NCBI GenBank assembly: GCA_041688015.1
Contig: JBDNIY010000001.1
Coordinates: 372,001 to 436,000, forward strand
Reading direction: 5' to 3'
From: Parvibaculum sp041688015
GTDB taxonomy: Bacteria > Pseudomonadota > Alphaproteobacteria > Parvibaculales > Parvibaculaceae
Length of the DNA stretch: 64,000 nt
The notes under the pieces are model-generated. The model made no database searches. It saw only the letters and a program-made list of their open reading frames with translations, and was not told the DNA's origin. Below are positions 1 to 9,558 of this stretch, in pieces; positions within the stretch are counted from its first letter, which is position 1; each line of letters starts with the position of its first letter. A program made the translations under genes and the position numbers.

Positions 1-175
1 CCAAATTAACGAAGACTATTATGAAGACCTCGATGCCGCATCGTTCGGGCAGTTGCTCGAAGACTTGCGCGTAGGAAAGCCCGTCAAGACTGGCTCGCAA
101 ATCGGCCGCAACGGCTCGGAACCTATAGGTGGTCTAACGAGCCTGACAACACCTATGGTCGGCGGGGGTAAGTGA
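1..175 (+). CDS. nuoE: NADH-quinone oxidoreductase subunit E, C-terminal fragment
   Basis: The window opens inside this gene. The frame that begins at base 2 reads QINEDYYEDLDAASFGQLL and ends at the TGA at 173-175. This resembles the C-terminal part of NuoE that follows the last [2Fe-2S] cysteines, with the usual YYEDL motif and a Gly/Pro-rich tail. NuoE is the thioredoxin-like [2Fe-2S] (N1a) subunit of the NADH-input arm of complex I. Its stop overlaps the next start by one base (TGATG), which fits translational coupling to nuoF. The iron-sulfur cysteines lie outside the window, so the call rests on the tail sequence and on position. Confidence 0.85.
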   Translation, partial: QINEDYYEDLDAASFGQLLEDLRVGKPVKTGSQIGRNGSEPIGGLTSLTTPMVGGGK

Positions 176-1461
176 TGTTGAAAGACGAAGATCGCATTTT
201 CACAAATCTCTACGGCCTCGGTGAAAAAGACCTGAGCGGTGCGCGCACACGTGGCGACTGGGATGGCACGGCAGAACTGATCGGCAAGGGACGTGACTGG
301 ATCATCGACGAGATGAAAAAGTCAGGTCTTCGTGGTCGCGGTGGTGCTGGCTTTCCGACAGGACTTAAATGGTCTTTCATGCCGACGGATTCCGGTGGTC
401 GCCCGCATTACCTCGTAGTCAATGCCGACGAATCCGAACCCGGCACCTGCAAAGACCGCGAGATCATGCGCTACGATCCGCAGAAACTCATTGAAGGCTG
501 CCTCATCGCTTCCTTCGCCATGCAGGCGCATGTTTGCTACATTTACATTCGTGGCGAATTCATTGCTGAGCGCATCGCCCTTCAAAAAGCCGTTGATGAA
601 GCCTATGACGCGGGCCTTCTTGGACCGAATGCAGCGGGCTCCGGCTGGGATTTTGATCTCTATGTCCATCATGGCGCGGGTGCCTACATCTGTGGCGAAG
701 AAACGGCACTACTTGAAAGCCTTGAAGGCAAGAAGGGTATGCCGCGCCTGAAGCCGCCATTCCCCGCCAACATGGGGCTCTATGGTGCACCGACAACGGT
801 GAACAACGTTGAGTCAATTGCTGTTGCGCCCACCATCCTGCGTCGTGGCGCGACATGGTTTGCCGGTCTCGGACGCCCCAACAACACAGGCACGAAAATC
901 TTTTCCATCTCCGGCCATGTCAACAAGCCGTGCAACGTCGAAGAGGAGATGGGCATTCCGCTCCGTGAACTGATCGATAAGCATTGCGGTGGCGTGCGCG
1001 GCGGTTGGGATAATCTGTTGGCGATCATTCCCGGTGGGTCGTCGGTTCCGCTCCTGCCCAAGTCAATTTGCGACGACGTGCTGATGGATTTCGATAGCTT
1101 GAAGGCTGTGCAGTCCGGCCTCGGCACGGCAGCCGTCATCGTCATGGACAAGTCCACCGACCTTATCAAAGCGATTGCGCGTCTGTCGGCTTTCTACAAG
1201 CACGAAAGCTGCGGTCAGTGTACACCTTGCCGCGAAGGCACAGGTTGGATGTGGCGGGTCATGGAGCGTCTCGTCAAAGGCGAGGCGGATGTCGAAGAAA
1301 TCGACATGCTGCTCGACGTCACAAAGCGTGTCGAAGGCCACACGATCTGCGCGCTTGGCGACGCGGCGGCGTGGCCCATTCAGGGTCTCATTCGGCATTT
1401 CAGGCCGGTTCTCGAAGAACGGATCGCTGCCCATCGCAGCTATCTGGCGGCGGCGGAGTAG
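175..1461 (+). CDS. nuoF: NADH-quinone oxidoreductase subunit F (NADH and FMN binding)
   Basis: This 428-residue protein is the flavoprotein subunit that oxidises NADH and passes electrons to FMN and cluster N3 on the cytoplasmic tip of complex I. The glycine-rich FMN/NADH segment GLRGRGGAGFPTG lies at about residues 52-64, followed by NADESEPGT near 93. The N3 [4Fe-4S] ligands are Cys346, Cys349 and Cys352 (SCGQCTPC) plus Cys392 (TICALGD). Length is normal. ATG 175 overlaps the nuoE stop; a GTG at 172 could add one residue. nuoG starts 3 bases after the stop, so the genes are one operon. Confidence 0.98.
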   Translation: MLKDEDRIFTNLYGLGEKDLSGARTRGDWDGTAELIGKGRDWIIDEMKKSGLRGRGGAGFPTGLKWSFMPTDSGGRPHYLVVNADESEPGTCKDREIMRYDPQKLIEGCLIASFAMQAHVCYIYIRGEFIAERIALQKAVDEAYDAGLLGPNAAGSGWDFDLYVHHGAGAYICGEETALLESLEGKKGMPRLKPPFPANMGLYGAPTTVNNVESIAVAPTILRRGATWFAGLGRPNNTGTKIFSISGHVNKPCNVEEEMGIPLRELIDKHCGGVRGGWDNLLAIIPGGSSVPLLPKSICDDVLMDFDSLKAVQSGLGTAAVIVMDKSTDLIKAIARLSAFYKHESCGQCTPCREGTGWMWRVMERLVKGEADVEEIDMLLDVTKRVEGHTICALGDAAAWPIQGLIRHFRPVLEERIAAHRSYLAAAE

Positions 1462-1464
1462 GGC

Positions 1465-3501
1465 ATGCCTAAGGTCACAGTTGACGGCATTGAAGTCGAA
1501 GTCCCTGCGGGTGCCACGCTCCTGCAGGCATGCGAAGCTGCGGGCGCTGAAATTCCGCGCTTTTGCTATCATGAGCGCCTGTCTATTGCTGGCAATTGCC
1601 GCATGTGCTTGGTTGAGGTCGAGAAATCGCCAAAGCCTGTCGCCTCCTGCGCTATGCCCGCCGCCGACGGTGCTGTCGTTCATACCAAAACCGAACTAGT
1701 TAAGCGCGCCCGCGAAGGTGTGATGGAGTTCCTGCTCATCAACCATCCGCTCGATTGCCCGATCTGCGATCAAGGTGGCGAGTGTGATTTGCAAGACCAG
1801 TCCATGGCCTATGGCGTCGATGGCTCGCGTTTCCGCGAGAACAAACGCGCGGTTGAAGAAAAATACATGGGTCCGCTCGTCAAGACCGTGATGACCCGCT
1901 GCATCCAATGCACGCGCTGTGTGCGCTTCGCCACCGAGGTCGCGGGCACACCGGAAATTGGTGCCATCGGGCGCGGCGAAGATATGGAAATTACGACCTA
2001 TCTGGAGGGCACGCTGACGTCCGAGCTTTCGGCCAATGTTGTCGATCTGTGCCCGGTCGGTGCGCTCACGTTCCAGCCTTTCGCCTTCACGGCGCGCCCG
2101 TGGGAATTGCGCAAGACCGAAAGCATCGATGTGATGGACGCCGTCGGTTCCAATATCCGCGTTGATACGCGCGGCTCGGAAGTCATGCGCATTCTGCCGC
2201 GTCTCAATGAAGACGTGAACGAGGAATGGATTTCCGACAAGACGCGCTTTATTTGGGATGGCCTCAAGACACAGCGTCTTGATCGTCCCTATGTGCGCGT
2301 CGATGGCAATCTGGTTGAAGCCTCATGGGAAGACGCATTTGCCACCATTTCTGCTCGCCTAAAAGGCAAGCCGGGCAGCAGCATCGCTGCGATTGCTGGC
2401 GACCTTGCCGCCGCTGAAGAGATGAAGGCGCTGAAAGATTTGATGACCGCGCTTGGATCCACCAGCATGGATTGTCGTCAGGATGGCGCAAAAATTGGTG
2501 GCGCGCGTTCCAGCTATATATTCAATGCGACGATCACGGGCATTGAAGATGCAGACGCCATTCTCATCATTGGCTCGGACCCACGTAAGGAAGCGCCGAT
2601 CCTTAACGCACGCATCCGCAAGCGCTTCCTTATGGGCGGCGTCAAGATAGGTGTCATCGGCCCACATCATGATCTGACCTACGACTATGAGCATCTGGGG
2701 GTCGGTCCCGACACTTTGAAGCAGCTTGGTGCAGGCGGCGGTTTTGCCGATGTTCTGAAAAATGCCAAAACGCCGATGATTATTCTGGGTCAGGGTGCTG
2801 TCGCGCGCAAGGACGGCGCTGCGGTGCTTGCCGCCACCATTGCGCTCGCTAAGGCGACCAACGCCAGCTTCAACATGCTGCACACAGCCGCAGCGCGTGT
2901 CGCTGGCCTTGATCTCGGTCTTGTGCCGGGCGAGGGCGGGCGCGACACAGCCGGCATTCTTGATGGGGCGTCTAAGGGCGAAATCGACATCGTTTATCTT
3001 CTCGGCGCAGACGAAATCGATACGGACAAACTCGGTTCGGCTTTCGTCATCTATCAGGGCACGCATGGCGACAGAGGCGCGCATCGTGCTGACGTGATCC
3101 TGCCGGGTGCCGCTTATACCGAAAAAGACGGTCTCTATGCCAATACCGAAGGGCGTGTGCAGCGCGGTGCCCGTGCCGGCTTCCCGCCCGGCGATGCGCG
3201 CGAAGACTGGACGATCCTGCGAGCGCTCTCGGCCGAGCTCGACAAGACTTTACCCTACGACACACTGGCCGCGCTTCGTGCCGCCATTGTGACGGACGTC
3301 CCACAATATGGGACGCCCGACGAAGTCACCGCGGCGGGTCCCTTGCCTGATCTTCAAGCCGGAGAGCTTGACGCCGCGCCGTTTGAGACGCCCATCAAGG
3401 ATTTCCATCTGACAAACCCGATCGCCCGTGCGAGCAAGACCATGGCCAAATGTTCGGCTGAATTGGCTCGCTCGCGCCGCGGCGCACAGGCGGCGGAGTA
3501 A
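1465..3501 (+). CDS. nuoG: NADH-quinone oxidoreductase subunit G
   Basis: This 678-residue iron-sulfur subunit carries electrons along the peripheral arm of complex I. An N-terminal ferredoxin domain holds the [2Fe-2S] ligands Cys34, Cys45, Cys48 and Cys62. Next comes the His-ligated N5 cluster (His94, Cys98, Cys101, Cys107) and the N4 cluster (Cys146, Cys149, Cys152, Cys196). The rest is the molybdopterin-oxidoreductase-like domain, which in this family is inactive as an enzyme. The extra N7 cysteine set of the E. coli form is not evident. The gene lies 3 bases after nuoF and 4 bases before nuoH. Confidence 0.98.
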   Translation: MPKVTVDGIEVEVPAGATLLQACEAAGAEIPRFCYHERLSIAGNCRMCLVEVEKSPKPVASCAMPAADGAVVHTKTELVKRAREGVMEFLLINHPLDCPICDQGGECDLQDQSMAYGVDGSRFRENKRAVEEKYMGPLVKTVMTRCIQCTRCVRFATEVAGTPEIGAIGRGEDMEITTYLEGTLTSELSANVVDLCPVGALTFQPFAFTARPWELRKTESIDVMDAVGSNIRVDTRGSEVMRILPRLNEDVNEEWISDKTRFIWDGLKTQRLDRPYVRVDGNLVEASWEDAFATISARLKGKPGSSIAAIAGDLAAAEEMKALKDLMTALGSTSMDCRQDGAKIGGARSSYIFNATITGIEDADAILIIGSDPRKEAPILNARIRKRFLMGGVKIGVIGPHHDLTYDYEHLGVGPDTLKQLGAGGGFADVLKNAKTPMIILGQGAVARKDGAAVLAATIALAKATNASFNMLHTAAARVAGLDLGLVPGEGGRDTAGILDGASKGEIDIVYLLGADEIDTDKLGSAFVIYQGTHGDRGAHRADVILPGAAYTEKDGLYANTEGRVQRGARAGFPPGDAREDWTILRALSAELDKTLPYDTLAALRAAIVTDVPQYGTPDEVTAAGPLPDLQAGELDAAPFETPIKDFHLTNPIARASKTMAKCSAELARSRRGAQAAE

Positions 3502-3505
3502 GCCC

Positions 3506-4534
3506 ATGTATGACACCCTCGTCACCTACGGCTTGCCCCTTGCGATCATTGTTGGCAAATCGCTTGCGATGCTTGTCGGCCTGCTGGTCTTCACGGCTTA
3601 TGTTCTGCTCGCCGATCGCAAGATCTGGGCGGCGGTTCAACTTCGCCGTGGGCCCAACGTCGTGGGTGCCTTTGGCTTGCTGCAATCTTTCGCAGATCTT
3701 CTGAAATTCGTCTTCAAGGAAGTGATTGTGCCCTCGGGTGCCAACAAGGGCGTATTCCTGTTGGCGCCACTCGTCACTGTTACGCTTGCGCTTGCGGCTT
3801 GGGCCGTGGTGCCAGTGGGCGACGGGCTCGTCATTTCTAATATCAATGTCGGTATCCTCTATATTCTCGCCTTCTCCTCGCTCGGCGTTTACGGCGTCAT
3901 CATGGCGGGTTGGGCGTCCAATTCGAAATATCCGTTTCTCTCCGCGCTGCGTTCGGCTGCTCAGATGGTGTCCTACGAAGTCTCCATCGGCTTCGTACTT
4001 GTCACCATTTTGATGACGGCGGGCTCGTTGAACTTGAGCGACATCGTGCACGCGCAGCACGGGTCGTACGGCATGTTCAACTGGTATTGGCTCTGGCACA
4101 TGCCGATGCTGATCATCTTCTTCGTTTCGGCGCTGGCTGAAACCAACCGCCCGCCCTTCGATCTTGTCGAAGCGGAATCCGAACTCGTTGCCGGTTTCAT
4201 GGTCGAATATTCATCCTCGCCCTACATGATGTTTATGCTCGGTGAGTATGTGGCGATCATCCTCATGTCGGCGATGATGGCGATCCTGTTTTTCGGGGGT
4301 TGGATGCCGCCGTTCGACGTGGTGCCGTTCACTTGGGTGCCCGGCATCATTTGGTTCATGCTCAAACTCTGTATGGTTTTTTTCATGATCTCCATGGTCA
4401 AAGCCTTCGTGCCGCGCTATCGCTATGATCAACTCATGCGTCTTGGTTGGAAGGTCTTCCTGCCGTTCTCCATCTTCTGGGTTGTGTTGACAGCAAGCGT
4501 GCTTGTCGGCTTCGGCCTCGTTCCACATAGCTGA
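3506..4534 (+). CDS. nuoH: NADH-quinone oxidoreductase subunit H
   Basis: This 342-residue membrane subunit links the peripheral and membrane arms of complex I and shapes the quinone entry site. Eight hydrophobic segments are readable. The family signature ETNRPPFDLVEAESELVAGF, whose acidic residues line the E-channel, sits near residues 212-231. I chose ATG 3506 because it follows the nuoG stop by 4 bases and gives the usual N-terminus; the frame stays open upstream, but that would overlap nuoG by 26 codons with non-conserved sequence. Confidence 0.97.
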   Translation: MYDTLVTYGLPLAIIVGKSLAMLVGLLVFTAYVLLADRKIWAAVQLRRGPNVVGAFGLLQSFADLLKFVFKEVIVPSGANKGVFLLAPLVTVTLALAAWAVVPVGDGLVISNINVGILYILAFSSLGVYGVIMAGWASNSKYPFLSALRSAAQMVSYEVSIGFVLVTILMTAGSLNLSDIVHAQHGSYGMFNWYWLWHMPMLIIFFVSALAETNRPPFDLVEAESELVAGFMVEYSSSPYMMFMLGEYVAIILMSAMMAILFFGGWMPPFDVVPFTWVPGIIWFMLKLCMVFFMISMVKAFVPRYRYDQLMRLGWKVFLPFSIFWVVLTASVLVGFGLVPHS

Positions 4535-4551
4535 TTGGAAAGGATAGAAAA

Positions 4552-5043
4552 ATGGCATCCTTCAATCAGATTACCCGTTCGCTTTTTTTGATAGAATTTG
4601 TCAGAGCGTTTGTGGTGTCGATGAGGTATTTCTTCCGGGCAAAGGTGACGGTTAACTACCCGTTTGAAAAAACGCCGCTCTCGCCTCGCTTTCGTGGCGA
4701 ACACGCGCTGCGTCGTTATCCAAACGGCGAAGAGCGCTGCATTGCCTGCAAGCTCTGCGAGGCGATTTGCCCCGCACAGGCCATTACCATTGAGGCGGGC
4801 CCGCGCCGCAATGACGGCACGCGTCGCGCCACGCGCTACGACATCGACATGACGAAATGCATTTACTGCGGCTTCTGTCAGGAAGCCTGTCCGGTGGATG
4901 CCATCGTCGAAGGCCCGAATTTCGAGTTCGCCACGGAGACCCGTGAAGAGCTCATGTATGACAAGGATCGCTTGCTCAACAACGGTGACCGTTGGGAGCG
5001 TGAGATTGCCAAGAATATCGAACTCGATGCACCGTATCGCTGA
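4552..5043 (+). CDS. nuoI: NADH-quinone oxidoreductase subunit I (2x[4Fe-4S])
   Basis: This 163-residue ferredoxin-like subunit holds clusters N6a and N6b, which deliver electrons to N2. Two CxxCxxCxxxCP motifs are present: Cys63/66/69/73 and Cys103/106/109/113. The N-terminal amphipathic region (about residues 9-30) fits the membrane-anchoring helix of the family. Length matches alphaproteobacterial and mitochondrial TYKY homologues. It lies 17 bases after nuoH. A longer gap of 78 bases separates it from nuoJ, with no gene in it. Confidence 0.98.
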   Translation: MASFNQITRSLFLIEFVRAFVVSMRYFFRAKVTVNYPFEKTPLSPRFRGEHALRRYPNGEERCIACKLCEAICPAQAITIEAGPRRNDGTRRATRYDIDMTKCIYCGFCQEACPVDAIVEGPNFEFATETREELMYDKDRLLNNGDRWEREIAKNIELDAPYR

Positions 5044-5121
5044 TCGCTCGGCTTTGACGCGCTACAGACTGAACAAAAGGTTCGGCCAAAACGCCGGACA
5101 CCAAGAGGGACAGGGGTCCAG

Positions 5122-5739
5122 ATGATTGTTACCGCCATAGCCTTCTATGTCTTCGCCGCGATTGCCATCGCTGCGGGATTCATGGTGATTGCGTCACGCA
5201 ACCCTGTGCATTCGGTCCTTTTTCTGATCCTCGCCTTCTTCAATGCTGCCGCCTTGTTCGTTCTCATGGGCGCAGAGTTCATCGCCCTCATTTTGCTCAT
5301 CGTTTATGTAGGCGCGGTAGCCGTGCTCTTCCTTTTTGTGGTGATGATGCTCGACATCGACTTCACTCAACTGCGTCAGGGTTTTCTACAATATCTGCCG
5401 GCGGGCGCGCTGCTCGGTTTGATCCTCGCGCTTGAGCTTTGCCTCGTTGGCGCCTCATGGGTCATCACGCCGGATGCCATTCAGGCCGCCGCATCGCCGA
5501 CACCCGCCTTCATCGATCAGGTCACCAACACCCGCGCCCTCGGTCGCATTCTCTATACTCAGTATGTCTATCTCTTCCAGGCCTCAGGTCTCATCCTGTT
5601 TGTCGCCATGATCGGCGCCATCGTGCTGACACTACGCCATCGCATCGACATCAAACGGCAGGTCATTTCGCGTCAGGTTGGGCGCAGGCGTGACGATGGC
5701 GTCGAATACAAAGACATCAAGCCGGGGCAAGGACTTTAA
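5122..5739 (+). CDS. nuoJ: NADH-quinone oxidoreductase subunit J
   Basis: This 205-residue membrane subunit of complex I has five predicted transmembrane segments, including the conserved stretch LLIVYVGAVAVLFLFVVMML in TM3, which holds the pi-bulge helix of the family. A purine-rich stretch (gggacagggg) precedes ATG 5122. The C-terminus ends in a short basic cytoplasmic tail. nuoK begins 3 bases after the stop. Confidence 0.97.
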   Translation: MIVTAIAFYVFAAIAIAAGFMVIASRNPVHSVLFLILAFFNAAALFVLMGAEFIALILLIVYVGAVAVLFLFVVMMLDIDFTQLRQGFLQYLPAGALLGLILALELCLVGASWVITPDAIQAAASPTPAFIDQVTNTRALGRILYTQYVYLFQASGLILFVAMIGAIVLTLRHRIDIKRQVISRQVGRRRDDGVEYKDIKPGQGL

Positions 5740-5742
5740 TTT

Positions 5743-6051
5743 ATGCAAATCGGTCTCGCACATTACCTCACCGTCGCAGCGATCCTGTTCACGATCGGTG
5801 TCTTCGGCATTTTTCTCAACCGCAAGAACGTCATCATCATTTTGATGTCGATTGAGTTGATGCTGCTCGCGGTCAATATCAACCTCGTTGCCTTCTCGAC
5901 GTTTTTGGGCGATCTGACCGGACAGGTCTTCGCACTCTTCGTGTTGACGGTCGCCGCCGCTGAAGCGGCCATCGGCCTTGCCATTCTCGTGACCTATTTC
6001 CGCAACCGTGGCTCTATCGCGGTTGATGACGTTAATTTGATGAAGGGGTAG
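5743..6051 (+). CDS. nuoK: NADH-quinone oxidoreductase subunit K
   Basis: This 102-residue, three-helix subunit is a homologue of MrpC and mitochondrial ND4L. The conserved membrane glutamates sit in IELMLLAVN (second helix) and AAAEAAIGLAI (third helix), which are part of the proton path. Length is the family standard. It lies between nuoJ and nuoL with gaps of 3 and 5 bases. Confidence 0.97.
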   Translation: MQIGLAHYLTVAAILFTIGVFGIFLNRKNVIIILMSIELMLLAVNINLVAFSTFLGDLTGQVFALFVLTVAAAEAAIGLAILVTYFRNRGSIAVDDVNLMKG

Positions 6052-6056
6052 GAGAG

Positions 6057-7988
6057 ATGTACTCCGCTATCGTCTTTCTGCCGCTTCTGGGCTTTCTGAT
6101 TGCCGGCATTTTTGGTCGCGTTATTGGCGTCAGGGCTTCACAGATCGTTACGTCCGGGCTGCTTGTCGTCTCGGCCGTGCTCGCCATCATTGTGTTCCCG
6201 CAGGTTACATTCGGCGGCGTCACCGATCATGTCCATATCATGACATGGATCGACAGTGGTTCTTTTGAGGCTGACTGGCGCTTGCGCATTGATACGCTTA
6301 CGGCGGTCATGCTGGTCGTTGTGACGTCGGTGTCAGCCTTGGTGCACATCTACTCGATTGGCTACATGAGCCATGATCCGCATCAGTCACGCTTCATGGC
6401 GTATCTGTCGCTCTTCACCTTCGCCATGTTGATGCTGGTAACAGCGGACAATTTCATCCAGCTTTTCTTCGGTTGGGAAGGCGTCGGTCTGGCTTCCTAT
6501 CTGCTCATCGGTTTTTGGTACCAAAAACCGTCGGCCAATGCCGCCGCCATCAAGGCCTTTGTCGTTAACCGTATCGGTGACTTCGGCCTCATCCTCGGCA
6601 TCGCCACCATCTTTCTCGCCGTTGGGTCGGTCGAGTTCGACACCGTCTTTGCCGCAATTCCGCATCTGGCTACGCGTACCTTCATGTTCCTTGGCCATGA
6701 GGTGTCGTTGGTCACTACGATTTGCCTTCTGCTCTTCATGGGCGCGATGGGCAAATCGGCGCAGTTCATGCTTCACACCTGGTTGCCAGACGCCATGGAA
6801 GGCCCGACGCCCGTGTCTGCCCTCATCCATGCTGCAACCATGGTCACAGCCGGTGTTTTTCTCGTTGCGCGTTGCTCGCCGATTTTTGAGTTCTCGCAAA
6901 CGGCGCTCGTCTTCGTCACTTTCATCGGTGCAACGACGGCTTTCTTTGCCGCCACTGTTGGCCTCGTTCAAAACGACATCAAGCGTGTCATCGCCTATTC
7001 GACTTGCTCGCAGCTTGGCTACATGTTTGCGGCGCTGGGCGTTGGTGCCTATGACGCGGCCATGTTCCACCTCTTCACCCATGCCTTCTTCAAGGCACTC
7101 TTGTTCTTAGGCTCTGGTTCGGTCATTCACGCCATGAGCGATGAGCAGGACATGCGCAAAATGGGTGGCCTCTACAAGCTCATCCCAGCGACCTACGTCG
7201 TGATGGTCATTGGCACGCTGTCGCTCACAGGCTTCCCGCTTACCGCTGGCTATTTCTCTAAGGATGCCATTATCGAAGCGACTTATGCAGGCACCAACTC
7301 CATGCATATGTACGCCTATGGCATGACAGTCTTTGCCGCACTTCTGACCTCGTTCTATTCATGGCGCGTCATCTTCATGACCTTCCACGGCAAGCCGCGC
7401 GCCGACCATCACACGATGGAACATGTGCATGAATCGCCGCTGGTCATGTTGATCCCGCTCGTCATCCTCGCCATGGGTGCGCTGGGTGCTGGTTATGTCT
7501 TTGAGCGTTTCTTTATCGGCGAAGCGCATGAAACCTTCTGGCTTGAATCGATTTATCGCGGCGCTTCAAACCACGTCATGCACGACCTCCACCACATTCC
7601 TGAATGGGCGAGCTTTGCGCCCACCGCGATGATGGTCATCGGTTTTGCCATTGCATGGCTGTTCTATATTGCCCGTCCCGATCTCCCCGCCGAACTCGCC
7701 CGCAAGCAGGCGCCGCTCTACAAGTTCCTGCTCAACAAGTGGTATTTCGATGAGATTTACGACTTTATCATCGTGCGGCCCGCCTTCTGGATTGGACGCC
7801 TGTTCTGGAAACAGGGTGACGGTCGCATCATCGACGGCATAGGGCCGGACGGGGTTTCCGCTCGTGTTGTCGACATCACGCGCGGCGTCGTTCGCCTGCA
7901 AACCGGCTATGTCTATCACTACGCCTTCGCCATGCTCCTAGGTGTCGCGGCATTGGCAACCTACTTCATGCTGGGGGGCGTCCACTGA
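6057..7988 (+). CDS. nuoL: NADH-quinone oxidoreductase subunit L (antiporter-like)
   Basis: This 643-residue distal antiporter-like subunit of complex I belongs to the MrpA/ND5 family. It has the core proton-pumping fold with the signature FFGWEGVGLASYLLIGFWY (essential Glu of TM5) and the segment MEGPTPVSALIHAATMVTAG. The C-terminal extension that forms the lateral HL helix is present. Length is typical. The TGA stop overlaps the nuoM ATG by one base. Confidence 0.98.
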   Translation: MYSAIVFLPLLGFLIAGIFGRVIGVRASQIVTSGLLVVSAVLAIIVFPQVTFGGVTDHVHIMTWIDSGSFEADWRLRIDTLTAVMLVVVTSVSALVHIYSIGYMSHDPHQSRFMAYLSLFTFAMLMLVTADNFIQLFFGWEGVGLASYLLIGFWYQKPSANAAAIKAFVVNRIGDFGLILGIATIFLAVGSVEFDTVFAAIPHLATRTFMFLGHEVSLVTTICLLLFMGAMGKSAQFMLHTWLPDAMEGPTPVSALIHAATMVTAGVFLVARCSPIFEFSQTALVFVTFIGATTAFFAATVGLVQNDIKRVIAYSTCSQLGYMFAALGVGAYDAAMFHLFTHAFFKALLFLGSGSVIHAMSDEQDMRKMGGLYKLIPATYVVMVIGTLSLTGFPLTAGYFSKDAIIEATYAGTNSMHMYAYGMTVFAALLTSFYSWRVIFMTFHGKPRADHHTMEHVHESPLVMLIPLVILAMGALGAGYVFERFFIGEAHETFWLESIYRGASNHVMHDLHHIPEWASFAPTAMMVIGFAIAWLFYIARPDLPAELARKQAPLYKFLLNKWYFDEIYDFIIVRPAFWIGRLFWKQGDGRIIDGIGPDGVSARVVDITRGVVRLQTGYVYHYAFAMLLGVAALATYFMLGGVH

Positions 7989-9532
7989 TGGCCGACGGGT
8001 ATATTCTTTCGCTCATCACGTTCCTGCCGGCGGTTGGTGCGTTGTTGGTCCTGATCCTGCGTGGCGAGGAAGCGGCGGTTGCCCGCAACGCGCGTTGGAT
8101 CGCGCTTTGGACGACGGCCATCACCTTCGCCCTGTCGATTTATATGATCTGGCAGTTCGATCCGTTGACCGCCTCGTTCCAGTTTGTCCAAAAGTCTGAC
8201 TGGCTTGGCGGCGCGATCAACTATCACATGGGCGTGGACGGCATCTCCGTCATGTTCGTGGTGCTAACAGCGTTCCTGATGCCAGCTTGTATTCTCGCAA
8301 GCTGGGAATCGATCACCAAGCGCGTGCGCGAATACATGATGGCGTTTCTCATCTTGGAAACGCTGATGATCGGCGTCTTCTGTTCGCTCGATCTGTTGCA
8401 GTTCTATGTTTTCTTTGAAGCAGGCCTCATTCCGATGTTCCTCATCATCGGTGTCTGGGGCGGCACGCGCCGCATTTATGCAAGTTTCAAATTCTTCCTC
8501 TACACGCTGCTCGGCTCCGTGCTCATGCTCATTGCCATCATGGCCATGTATTGGCAGTCGGGCACGATGGATATTCCCACGCTGCTGAACCACCCGTTCC
8601 CAACCGCCATGCAGCCGTGGCTCTGGATCGCCTTCTTTGCGTCCTTTGCCGTCAAGATGCCGATGTGGCCGGTTCACACATGGTTGCCTGATGCGCATGT
8701 CGAAGCGCCGACCGCAGGTTCGGTCATTCTGGCGGGCGTCCTGCTTAAAATGGGTGGCTACGGTTTCTTACGTTTCTCGTTGCCGATGTTCCCCATCGCG
8801 TCGGCTGATTTTGCACCGTTGATATTCGCGCTCAGTGTCATCGCCATTGTCTACACCTCGCTCGTTGCGCTGGTGCAGGAAGACATGAAAAAGCTCATCG
8901 CCTATTCGTCAGTGGCGCATATGGGCTTTGTCACCATGGGCATTTTTGCGGGTAACACTCAGGGCGTCGAAGGTGGCATATTCCAGATGCTCAGCCACGG
9001 TTGGGTTTCCGCCGCGCTCTTCCTCTGCGTTGGCATCATCTATGACCGCCTGCACACGCGCGATATTGCGGCCTATGGCGGCCTCGTCAATCGCATGCCG
9101 CTCTACGCGGCGGCGTTTATGATTTTCACCATGGCCAATATAGGTCTGCCCGGCACGTCAGGTTTCGTCGGCGAGTTCCTGACGATCATGGGTACATTCA
9201 AGGTCAATACTTGGGTGGCTTTTGGTGCTACTTCCGGTGTCATCCTGTCGGCAGGTTATGCGCTCTATCTTTATCGCCGCATCGTTTTCGGCGCGCTCGA
9301 AAAAGAGACAGTTAAAAACATGCTCGACCTCAACCGCCGCGAAATTTTCACCCTCGGCCCCTTAGTTGTGGCCACGATTCTGTTCGGCATTTATCCGGCA
9401 CCGATTTTCCACATCATGGCTGTGTCCGTCGAACATCTGATTGCAAATTACACAACGGCGCTCGAAGCCCATCAGGCCTCAGGGCTTGGTCAGACCGCGC
9501 TTGATGCTGCGCGTCTGATTGCAGCCAAATAA
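7988..9532 (+). CDS. nuoM: NADH-quinone oxidoreductase subunit M (antiporter-like)
   Basis: This 514-residue antiporter-like subunit of complex I is an ND4 homologue. The key glutamate lies in LLQFYVFFEAGLIPMFLIIG, and the conserved VEAPTAGSVILAGVLLKMGGYG and SYSSVAHMGF-type segments (here AYSSVAHMGF) are clear. About 14 transmembrane helices are expected from hydrophobicity. It is coupled to nuoL by TGATG, with a 26-base gap to nuoN. Confidence 0.98.
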   Translation: MADGYILSLITFLPAVGALLVLILRGEEAAVARNARWIALWTTAITFALSIYMIWQFDPLTASFQFVQKSDWLGGAINYHMGVDGISVMFVVLTAFLMPACILASWESITKRVREYMMAFLILETLMIGVFCSLDLLQFYVFFEAGLIPMFLIIGVWGGTRRIYASFKFFLYTLLGSVLMLIAIMAMYWQSGTMDIPTLLNHPFPTAMQPWLWIAFFASFAVKMPMWPVHTWLPDAHVEAPTAGSVILAGVLLKMGGYGFLRFSLPMFPIASADFAPLIFALSVIAIVYTSLVALVQEDMKKLIAYSSVAHMGFVTMGIFAGNTQGVEGGIFQMLSHGWVSAALFLCVGIIYDRLHTRDIAAYGGLVNRMPLYAAAFMIFTMANIGLPGTSGFVGEFLTIMGTFKVNTWVAFGATSGVILSAGYALYLYRRIVFGALEKETVKNMLDLNRREIFTLGPLVVATILFGIYPAPIFHIMAVSVEHLIANYTTALEAHQASGLGQTALDAARLIAAK

Positions 9533-9558
9533 ATCGAAGCTAGGAAGACGTAGAGCTA